Shown piece by piece: positions 57,294-64,000 of a stretch of DNA of 64,000 nucleotides (positions are counted from its first letter, which is position 1; the number at the start of each line of letters is the position of its first letter). This DNA is from Rhizomicrobium sp. (GTDB lineage: Bacteria; Pseudomonadota; Alphaproteobacteria; Micropepsales; Micropepsaceae). The stretch lies in the NCBI GenBank assembly GCA_037200985.1, contig JBBCGJ010000001.1, forward strand, positions 4,192,756-4,256,755, read 5' to 3'. The position numbers and the translations under genes are program-made. Under the pieces are notes generated by a model. It had not been told where the DNA came from, did not search any database, and saw only the letters and a list, made by a program, of their open reading frames with translations.

Positions 57294-58877
57294 ATGGCTT
57301 TATCCGGTACTTCAAACTCGGCCGCGTTGCATCCCTTTACCGGGCGCGATGTTCCATGGCTGTTGAAGGCGCGCGCGGATGCCGCGCCGGAAAAGACATT
57401 CTTCGTGTTCGCGCCGTTTGATCGGCCGGCCGTGCGCTGGAGTTATGGAGAATTTCATCTTGCGGTGGGCCGGCTCGCATATGCCCTTGCGGGGCGGGGC
57501 ATCGAGAAGGGCGCGTTCGTTCTTCTTCACATGGACAACTGCCCGGAATTCTTGCTCACTTGGCACGCCTGCGCCCGCCTCGGTGCCGTCGTCGTCACGA
57601 CCAACACGCGCTCTTCGGCGGAAGAGCTTTCCTACTTTGCCGCGCACAGCGGGGCGAAGTGGGCCGTTACCCAGCCGCGATACGAAGCGCTGGTCCGCGC
57701 TTGCGGGCATGGTCCTTCCGAGATCATCGTGACGGCGGAAGACGTTGGCGAGGCGAAAGCGGTACAGCGAAGTGGGCTAGCCGTGCCGTTCGAAGATCTC
57801 CTCGATGCAACTGTTCCCGAATTGCCGGAGCGCCAGCCCGACCCGATGCTGCCGAATTCGGTACAGTACACGTCGGGCACGACTTCGCGGCCGAAGGGGG
57901 TCGTTTGGACGCACGCCAATGCGCTATGGGGTGCGCGCACCAACAGCGAAGCGTGCGGCATTGTCGCCTCGGATATCGGCCATACCTGCCTGCCGCTCTT
58001 TCATACGAATGCGCTCTGCTACACGCATCTCGCCAGCCTGTGGGCCGGAGCGTCGTTCGTGTTTCAGCCGCGGTTTTCGGCCGGCCGCTACTGGAGATGC
58101 CTCGAAGAACATGGCTGTACGTGGGGCGTCCAGATCCCGTTCATGCTGAGGGCCCTGGCGGACCGCGAGAAGCCTTCCGGTCTCGCGCTGCAGCGATGGG
58201 GACTGGGATCCATTGACCCGCCGCTCGCGAAGAGATTCGGGATTCCGACGATCGGCTGGTTCGGCATGACCGAGACGATCGGATTGCCCATCGTCGCGAT
58301 GCGCAATCTTCCCGGGCGGCCGGGAACAATGGGTGTTCCTTCACCCTACTACGATGTGGAAGTTCGGCGTGACGACGGCGGGCCTGTCGCGTTCGGCGAA
58401 TCCGGATTTCTCTGGGTCAAGGGCAAGCCCGGATTGTCGCTTTTTCTCGAATATCTCAATGCGCCGGAGGCCACTGCGGCCGCCTTCGACTCGCGGGGCT
58501 GGTTTGCCACCGGCGATCGTGTGACGCCGTTTGAAGACGGTCATATCCGGTTCGATGGTCGCAAGGCCGACATGCTGCGGATCGGCGCGGAGAACGTCGC
58601 GGAATCTGAGATCGAACGCGTCATCCTGACGACGCCCGGCGTCGCGGAGGTCGCGGTCGTCGGAAAGCCGCACCCCATGCTGGACGAAACGGCCGTGGCG
58701 TTTGTCGTTCCCACCGCTGCTGCGACGCGGGACCTTGCGGCACAAATCGAATCGGTTTGCAGGGCTGCGCTCGCCGACTTCAAACGGCCGACGGAAATAC
58801 ATCTTGTGGAAGACTTGCCGCGAGTCACGCTTGGAAAAATCGACAAGAAGACGCTACGCGCCAATCTTGTCGCATAG
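57294..58877 (+). CDS. AMP-binding acyl-CoA synthetase
   Basis: A 527-residue ANL-superfamily enzyme. The P-loop is YTSGTTSRPKGVVWTHAN, the adenine-site region is GWFGMTETIGLP, the hinge is FATGDRVTPFEDGHIRFDGR, and the C-terminal catalytic Lys is in PRVTLGKIDKKTLR. The closest style is the CaiC/crotonobetaine-type ligases (WHACARLGAVVVTTNTRSSAEE, RIGAENVAESEIERVI). It would activate a carboxylic acid to its CoA ester, plausibly the keto or unsaturated acid left after transamination. First gene of a five-gene operon; GTG 57279 is an alternative start. Confidence 0.92.
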   Translation: MALSGTSNSAALHPFTGRDVPWLLKARADAAPEKTFFVFAPFDRPAVRWSYGEFHLAVGRLAYALAGRGIEKGAFVLLHMDNCPEFLLTWHACARLGAVVVTTNTRSSAEELSYFAAHSGAKWAVTQPRYEALVRACGHGPSEIIVTAEDVGEAKAVQRSGLAVPFEDLLDATVPELPERQPDPMLPNSVQYTSGTTSRPKGVVWTHANALWGARTNSEACGIVASDIGHTCLPLFHTNALCYTHLASLWAGASFVFQPRFSAGRYWRCLEEHGCTWGVQIPFMLRALADREKPSGLALQRWGLGSIDPPLAKRFGIPTIGWFGMTETIGLPIVAMRNLPGRPGTMGVPSPYYDVEVRRDDGGPVAFGESGFLWVKGKPGLSLFLEYLNAPEATAAAFDSRGWFATGDRVTPFEDGHIRFDGRKADMLRIGAENVAESEIERVILTTPGVAEVAVVGKPHPMLDETAVAFVVPTAAATRDLAAQIESVCRAALADFKRPTEIHLVEDLPRVTLGKIDKKTLRANLVA

Positions 58878-58892
58878 GGAAAGCAGGAAGAA

Positions 58893-60254
58893 ATGTTAGG
58901 GCAAAAAGCCGCACTGCCGCGTCCATCCGTCAGGTCTCGATTTCCCGATGCAAAATCACGCTCTTCGAATCTTTATGAGCGTGCTCTGAAAAGCTTACCT
59001 GGCGGAAATTCGCGCCACACGGTGTTTTTTCCGCCGTATCCAATCTACGCGGTGCGCGGCTCTGGCAGCCGGATATGGGATGCCGACGGGTCCGAACGCA
59101 TCGATTTCATCAATAACTATTCGGCGCTGATTCACGGCCACAACCACCCCAGGATCGTGGAAGCCATAATCCGGCAGGCGGAAACGCTGTTGGCCGTCTC
59201 CCTTCCCACAGAGAAGGAAATCGCGCTGGCCGAGCTGATCGCCGGTCGTCTGCCGACGGTGGAGCAGGTGCGCTTCTGCAATTCCGGCACGGAGGCCGTG
59301 CTCTATGCCATAAAAGCGGCGCGTGCCTTCACCGGCCGGGCGAAGATCGCGAAAGTGGAAGGCGCCTACCATGGCAGTGCCGAAACGGCGAGCGTGGGTG
59401 TCACGCCGCCGCCCAGCCTTTTCGGCCCAGCGGATACGCCATCCAGTGTGCCGGGTTCGGGCAACACCATGGGCATCGCCGGCGATGTCGTCGTTTTGCC
59501 GATGAACGACGTCGAAAACGGGCGCCGCATCTTGCGGGCCCACGCGGCGGACCTTGCTGGAATCATCGTGGACCCTTTGGTGAAGAATCTCGGATTCCTG
59601 CCGGCGTCGCGGGCGTTCCTGCAGATGCTCCGCGAGGAGGCGGACGCCAACGGCGCTCTGTTGATCTACGATGAGGTGTACAGCATGCGCCTTGGGTTTC
59701 ACGGTGCGCAGGGCGCTGTGGGTGTGCTTCCGGATTTGACCGCGATGGGCAAGATCATCGGCGGTGGTCTGCCTGTGGGCGCCGTGGGTGGACCCGAACG
59801 CATCATGGCGGCTTTGTTTGATCCTCGCCAAGGGGCGCGGCTCGCCCATGGCGGAACGTTCAATGCCAATCCCATGACGATGGCGGCCGGGCTCGCTGCG
59901 CTGGAGATGTTGGATCAGGCCGCATTCGACCGCCTTTCCCGCCTCGGTGATCGGCTTCGTGCCGGTCTCCGTGAAGCGCTTCGTATCGCCAACGTGCCGG
60001 GCGCGGTGCGGGGGGCCGCGTCCATGGTCCAATTGTGGCACACCGATCGGGACATCGAGACCTACCGCGATCTTGTCGCGGCACGGGGCGAGAATGTCGA
60101 TGTGCAAAAAAGGGCCGAAACCGTGTTTCGCTATTTTCTGAACAACGGCATGCTGATCGGTGCCCCGGGATTTTTCGTGTTGTCCACCGCGATCACCGAA
60201 GACGAGGTCGATTTTGCGATCGAGACGGCGCTACAGGCCTTGCGGACGCTCTGA
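58893..60254 (+). CDS. class III aminotransferase, beta-amino-acid transaminase-like (HemL-related)
   Basis: A 453-residue PLP enzyme related to glutamate-1-semialdehyde aminomutase. It has YERALKSLPGGNSRHTVFFP, IWDADGSERIDFINNYSALIHGHNHP, CNSGTEAVLYAIKAARAF, LLIYDEVYSMRLGFHGAQG and Schiff-base K287 in TAMGKIIGGGLPVGAVGG, then HGGTFNANPMTMAAG. The FFPPYP, INNYSALIHGHNHP and SRLGF/SMRLGF features resemble beta-phenylalanine aminotransferases rather than HemL. It would convert a 3-amino acid to a 3-keto acid. It starts 15 bases after the ligase gene. Confidence 0.9.
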   Translation: MLGQKAALPRPSVRSRFPDAKSRSSNLYERALKSLPGGNSRHTVFFPPYPIYAVRGSGSRIWDADGSERIDFINNYSALIHGHNHPRIVEAIIRQAETLLAVSLPTEKEIALAELIAGRLPTVEQVRFCNSGTEAVLYAIKAARAFTGRAKIAKVEGAYHGSAETASVGVTPPPSLFGPADTPSSVPGSGNTMGIAGDVVVLPMNDVENGRRILRAHAADLAGIIVDPLVKNLGFLPASRAFLQMLREEADANGALLIYDEVYSMRLGFHGAQGAVGVLPDLTAMGKIIGGGLPVGAVGGPERIMAALFDPRQGARLAHGGTFNANPMTMAAGLAALEMLDQAAFDRLSRLGDRLRAGLREALRIANVPGAVRGAASMVQLWHTDRDIETYRDLVAARGENVDVQKRAETVFRYFLNNGMLIGAPGFFVLSTAITEDEVDFAIETALQALRTL

Positions 60255-60338
60255 TCGCGGCAGGCGGTGTCCGCACATAATGATCGGCCACCGCCGGGCT
60301 GCGCAGCTTCTACAGTATCTAAGAGAGTATCAAACCCG

Positions 60339-60653
60339 ATGAAGGCGTTGATATTTCTGAGATGGAGGGCGGGGCTGGCGCGACCGGAGTCCAAGGCGCG
60401 GTGGCTGAACCATCGCAGGCAGCGGGCGGAGAAGCGTCCAGGTCATTCATACCGTTCGATTCACACACTGCCGCCAGATGCTCTCCGCGATGCGCTGGTG
60501 GGACAGGGCTTCGAGACGCCCGAGGCAATGAGCCTCTGTCACGGCACGGATGCTGGCCGGGTGGTGACCTCCGATTCTACAACTCACCCGTCCTACCGGC
60601 TCCGGATGGCGGTCGAGTCCCAGCGCTTCGAGATCGCGGCAGGCCGAAAATGA
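60339..60653 (+). CDS. small protein of unknown function, coupled to M1 aminopeptidase
   Basis: A 104-residue protein starting MKALIFLRWRAGLARPESKA and containing WLNHRRQRAEKRPGHSYRSIH and LPPDALRDALVGQGFETPEA. The length, first strand and spacing recall EthD/dimeric alpha-beta-barrel proteins, but no signature is convincing. Its stop overlaps the next start as ATGA and an AAGAGAG ribosome site precedes it, which supports a real gene. The 84-base gap from the transaminase is free of other features. Confidence 0.55.
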   Translation: MKALIFLRWRAGLARPESKARWLNHRRQRAEKRPGHSYRSIHTLPPDALRDALVGQGFETPEAMSLCHGTDAGRVVTSDSTTHPSYRLRMAVESQRFEIAAGRK

Positions 60654-63259
60654 AAGCGCGACAGACCGGCTTGATGAGACTCGCTGACTATCGGTCACCC
60701 GACTTCGCCGTCGACACCATTAGTCTCCATTTCGATCTGGATGCGTCCCGCACCGTCATCCGGAACCGGATGTCGCTACGTCGTCTAAATCCGTCCGATG
60801 TGCCGTTGCGGCTGGACGGCAAGGCGTTGGAGCTGATTTCGCTTTCGCTGAACGGCGAGCTCTGCGGCTCCGACGGCTATGCACTCGATGACGAAGGCTT
60901 GCTGCTCCGCGTGCCGCTCCAGGAATTCTCGCTGGAGATCGTCACGGCCGTGAAGCCGGCCGAAAACAAATCCGCGCTCGGATTGTTCGAACTGATGGGC
61001 AAACTGGCCACCCAATGCGAGGCCGACGGCTTCCGGCGCATCACTTACTTTCCCGACCGGCCGGACGTGCTGGCGCGATACGAGGTGACGCTTGTCGCCG
61101 ACAAATCCCGCTATCCCGTTCTGCTCTCGAATGGGAATCCGGTGGCGCGTGGCGATATCGAGCACGGCCGGCACTTTGTGACATGGAGCGACCCTTTTCC
61201 CAAGCCCTGCTACATCTTTGCGGTGATCGCGGGCGATTTTGGGGCGCTCACGGACAGCTTCAGGACCAGGAGCGGAAGAGAAATCGCGCTTTCGATCTAT
61301 GCGGATCGCGACCTCGTCGAGGGCTGCCGTTTCGCGATGGAGGCAGTCAAACATTCCCTGTCGTGGGACGAAGAAGTGTTCGGCCTCGAATACGATCTGG
61401 ATCAGTATGGCATCGTCGCGCTGACCGGCTGGCCGGGCGCAACCGAAAACAAAGGCCTCAATCTCTTCGGCGCCAACGGCATCGTCACAAATCCGGAAAC
61501 GTCGACGGACGACGATTACATCATTGTCGAGCGCATTGTCGGCCATGAGCAGTTCCACAATTGGACGGGCAACCGGGTCACCTGCCGCGACTGGTTTCAG
61601 CTGAGCCTCAAGGAAGGATTGACGCGGTTCCGCGATCAGCTGTTCGCCGCCTCGAGATTCGGTGCCGACGCTTGCCGCATCGACAACGTGAAGACTCTGC
61701 GGCGCAACCAATTCCCGGAAGACGACGGTCCCGCCGCTCACCCGATCCAGCCCGTCGAAGGCGCCTCCGTCAGCAGCTTCTACACCGCAACGGTATACGA
61801 TAAGGGCGCCGAAGTGGTTCGTATGCTGATCCCGATTCTCGGATGGCAGAAATTCCGCGCGGGAATCGACCTTTATATCGCGCGTCACGATGGACAGGCG
61901 GTTACGACGGAAGATTTCCTGCGCAGCATGGAAGATGCCTCCGGCTGCGACTTGGCGCAGTTTCGCCGGTGGTATGACCAGGCCGGCCGTCCCCGTATCG
62001 CCGCAAATGGAAGTTACGATGGCGCCTCCGGAACGTATCGCCTGACGCTGCAGCAATCGTGCCGCGCGGTCGGTACCGGCGTCGTTCCGCGGCCCTTCCA
62101 TATCCCGGTCGTGACGTCTCTGATCGGCCGCGATGGCTCTGAATTGGCACCGCCGCGCACGCTGAACCTGACCGAACCGCGGCAGACATTCGTGTTCGAG
62201 AACGTGCCGGCCGAGCCATTGCCTTCGCTCCTGCGCGGGTTCTCGGCACCCGTCACCGTCGAAGCCGACCTGACGGATGGCGGCCTTGCAAGCCTGATGG
62301 CTCGCGATAGCGATCCGTTCGTGCGCTGGGATTCGGCGCAGCGGCTGGGCATCGCGCTGATTCGCTCTCTGGCAGAGGCCCATCGCGCGAATCTGCCGAT
62401 GTCGGTGCCGGCGACCTTCAGCAGGGCTTTCGGTGCGATATTGGAAGATCGGGAAACAAGCGATTTTCTCAAGGCGGAAATCATTACTGTGCCGGACGAA
62501 CCGGCCCTGAGCGAGGGACTTCAGAGCATCGATCTGGATGCGCTCATGGCGGCACGGGCGTTTCTGCGCCACGCTCTCGCCGTCGAATTCGAAGATATTC
62601 TCCTGGCGTTGTACCATTCCAGGGAGTCCAACCAACCGTACAGCGCAGACGCGGAGCAGATTGCCAAAAGGCAGCTGAGGAACGTCTGCCTCGATCTGCT
62701 GTGCGCACGCGGGACGCGGCAAGCGGCCCGGCTTTGCATGGCTCAAATGCAGAGCGCGGCGAACATGACGGATCAGTTCGCCGCCCTGTGCTGCCTGAGC
62801 CATATGGATCTGCCCGAACGCCAAGAAGCGTTCGCCTGGTTCTACGATCGTTGGTCACACAGCAAGCAGGCGATCGACAAATGGTTCAATGCGCAGGCGC
62901 TGTCGCGCGCGCCTGGCGCTGCGGATCGGATTCGCGCTCTTGCCGATCATCCGAAGTTGGACTCCAACGACCTGGCGCGGGGCTCACTCTTCTTTGGAGC
63001 GTTCTTCAGGCAGAATCGCGTTGCGTTTCACGACCCAAACGGCATCGGTTATCGGTTCCTTGCCGACCGTCTGCTGGAATTGGACAGGCTCGGGCGGAAG
63101 AACAGCCACTATCTGATGCCGCAGATCAACCGCTGGCGCATTTACGACGCGCATCGCAGGTCGCTCATGAAGGCCGAACTTGAGCGTGTGGCATCCGTCG
63201 AGGGAATTTCTTTGGGTTTGCGCGAGAATGTGATGCGCGCCCTGGGTTCAGATCATTGA
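60650..63259 (+). CDS. PepN-type M1 family aminopeptidase with altered exopeptidase motif
   Basis: An 869-residue zinc aminopeptidase of full PepN length. The zinc site is H299-E-Q-F-H303 plus E322 (HEQFHNWTGNRVTCRDWFQL, SLKEGL); the usual PepN sequence is HEYFH. The substrate N-terminus-binding GAMEN motif reads G263-A-T-E-N267 (Met to Thr). The catalytic Tyr is kept in SSFYTATVYDKGAEVVRM. The helical C-terminal domain is complete. It probably trims peptides released by the neighbouring hydrolases. It is translationally coupled to the small gene upstream and 11 bases before the amidase. Confidence 0.95.
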   Translation: MKARQTGLMRLADYRSPDFAVDTISLHFDLDASRTVIRNRMSLRRLNPSDVPLRLDGKALELISLSLNGELCGSDGYALDDEGLLLRVPLQEFSLEIVTAVKPAENKSALGLFELMGKLATQCEADGFRRITYFPDRPDVLARYEVTLVADKSRYPVLLSNGNPVARGDIEHGRHFVTWSDPFPKPCYIFAVIAGDFGALTDSFRTRSGREIALSIYADRDLVEGCRFAMEAVKHSLSWDEEVFGLEYDLDQYGIVALTGWPGATENKGLNLFGANGIVTNPETSTDDDYIIVERIVGHEQFHNWTGNRVTCRDWFQLSLKEGLTRFRDQLFAASRFGADACRIDNVKTLRRNQFPEDDGPAAHPIQPVEGASVSSFYTATVYDKGAEVVRMLIPILGWQKFRAGIDLYIARHDGQAVTTEDFLRSMEDASGCDLAQFRRWYDQAGRPRIAANGSYDGASGTYRLTLQQSCRAVGTGVVPRPFHIPVVTSLIGRDGSELAPPRTLNLTEPRQTFVFENVPAEPLPSLLRGFSAPVTVEADLTDGGLASLMARDSDPFVRWDSAQRLGIALIRSLAEAHRANLPMSVPATFSRAFGAILEDRETSDFLKAEIITVPDEPALSEGLQSIDLDALMAARAFLRHALAVEFEDILLALYHSRESNQPYSADAEQIAKRQLRNVCLDLLCARGTRQAARLCMAQMQSAANMTDQFAALCCLSHMDLPERQEAFAWFYDRWSHSKQAIDKWFNAQALSRAPGAADRIRALADHPKLDSNDLARGSLFFGAFFRQNRVAFHDPNGIGYRFLADRLLELDRLGRKNSHYLMPQINRWRIYDAHRRSLMKAELERVASVEGISLGLRENVMRALGSDH

Positions 63260-63270
63260 AAGGAACCAAC

Positions 63271-64000
63271 ATGCGGTCCGCGGTCGAGATTGCCGACAAG
63301 GTACGAAGGGGCGAGTGCAAGGCACGCGACGTCGTGCGCGCGTCGTTGGACACGATAGAAGCGCGCAATCCTGCGCTCAACGCTTTCATCGTGCTGGACG
63401 CGGATGCCGCCTTTGCGGCCGCCGACGCAATCGACGCGAAGGTCGCCCGCGGCGAGGATCCGGGCCTTCTGGCTGGCGTTCCTTTTGGCGTGAAGGATCT
63501 CGAAGATGCCAAGGGCTTTCGGACCACGCAGGGAAGCTGGTTCCTGAGAGATTCTCCCATCCAGACGACCGACACACCCTATATCGCGCGATTGCGCGCG
63601 GCCGGCGCCATTGTGCTGGGCAAAACCGCCGCGTCCGAATGGGGGATGGATTCGGCGACGCACACCACCTTGTGGGGCGTGACGCGCAATCCCTGGAATC
63701 CCGCCACGACGCCGGGCGGCAGCAGTGGCGGATCGGCTGCGGCTGTCGCGGCGGGATTGGTTCCTTTCGCGACCGCGACCGATGGCGGCGGCTCCATTCG
63801 CGAGCCGGCCGCTTTCACCAACCTGATCGGTCTGAAGCCCAGTCACGGCCGCATCGCCAAGACGAACGGATTCTCGAACTTCGCCGTTCACGGAGCCCTC
63901 ACGCGCACTGTCGCCGATACGGCGCGCTTCCTCGATGTCGCTGCCGGACCCGATGATCGCGATCGCCAATCGCTGCCGCCTGCCGGGTACGCTTATGAAG
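63271..64000 (+). CDS. amidase-signature family enzyme (N-terminal part, cut by window edge)
   Basis: The first 243 residues of an amidase-signature hydrolase. The Ser-cisSer-Lys triad is complete: K75 in PFGVKDLED, S151 in PGGSSGGSAAAVAAG and S175 in DGGGSIREPAAF. Arg-Glu-Pro replaces the usual Arg-x-Pro-Ala context after the nucleophile. Known members hydrolyse amides, aryl amides, peptide amides or 6-aminohexanoate oligomers. It starts 11 bases after the M1 peptidase gene and belongs to the same operon, suggesting cleavage of an amide bond in the island's substrate. The C-terminus lies beyond the window. Confidence 0.93.
   Translation, partial: MRSAVEIADKVRRGECKARDVVRASLDTIEARNPALNAFIVLDADAAFAAADAIDAKVARGEDPGLLAGVPFGVKDLEDAKGFRTTQGSWFLRDSPIQTTDTPYIARLRAAGAIVLGKTAASEWGMDSATHTTLWGVTRNPWNPATTPGGSSGGSAAAVAAGLVPFATATDGGGSIREPAAFTNLIGLKPSHGRIAKTNGFSNFAVHGALTRTVADTARFLDVAAGPDDRDRQSLPPAGYAYE

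Noticed and set aside
53475-64000. Microcystin-degradation (mlr) cluster
   Set aside because: The beta-lactamase-fold hydrolase recalls MlrB and Adda is a beta-amino acid, but there is no MlrA-type membrane protease, MlrC-type metallopeptidase or MlrD transporter in the window. Direct assignment is not justified.
1-64000. CRISPR array, transposase, integrase or rRNA
   Set aside because: No regularly spaced repeat-spacer array, no transposase or integrase reading frame and no rRNA sequence was seen in this window.

Overview
The window is GC-rich chromosomal DNA from an alphaproteobacterium related to Caulobacter or Rhizomicrobium-type organisms. The evidence is a holdfast-anchor operon (hfaA-hfaB-hfaD), a CpdR-type cell-cycle response regulator with a CtrA-like box in its promoter, a TonB-dependent receptor, two TonB loci and BrnTA/VapBC modules. 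The species cannot be fixed from the sequence alone. About 70 protein genes, one intact tRNA, one tRNA remnant, a candidate small RNA and several regulatory elements can be supported.

Positions 1-16 kb: a 2-oxoacid:ferredoxin oxidoreductase locus (leftmost gene cut by the window edge) diverges from an acyl-CoA dehydrogenase. Next come tandem beta-carbonic anhydrases, a MaoC hydratase and CitE-like lyase pair split by a VapBC module, the holdfast-anchor operon on the minus strand, a glutathione-dependent isomerase, a rhomboid protease, a large TonB-dependent receptor and an aldo/keto reductase. Positions 16-31 kb: an RND efflux pair, typA, a BrnTA module, an SDR enzyme, HisN-like phosphatase, hydrolases, an SCP2-like protein, a PAS-like protein, and a small heat-shock gene with a sigma32-type promoter and a ROSE-like RNA thermometer. 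An XRE regulator plus membrane-protein pair follows, with its own palindromic operators, then an HSL-type esterase and a pentapeptide-repeat protein.

Positions 32-52.7 kb: a large autotransporter, threonine aldolase and glyoxalase genes, a tonB-exbB-exbD-exbD-TPR operon with a structured leader, an unknown secreted protein with a possible Cys/His catalytic core, modBC, a three-gene membrane glycosylation operon, a glycosyltransferase plus metallophosphoesterase pair, a probable small RNA with exposed CCUCC motifs, an N-formylglutamate amidohydrolase, cpdR and a second tonB.

Positions 52.86-64 kb look like an accessory island beside tRNA-Val(GAC), with a truncated tRNA-Val-like 5' half just upstream. 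The island has visibly less GC-biased codon use. Its genes form a coherent set: a double-hotdog MaoC protein, a P1/DmpA-family (beta-)aminopeptidase, a class C beta-lactamase-fold hydrolase, an acyl-CoA synthetase, a class III aminotransferase resembling beta-amino-acid transaminases, a small coupled protein, a divergent PepN-type M1 aminopeptidase and an amidase-signature enzyme running off the right edge. I read this as a candidate pathway for taking apart peptides or amides that contain beta-amino acids (or otherwise non-standard residues). The family calls are firm; the pathway and substrate are inference.
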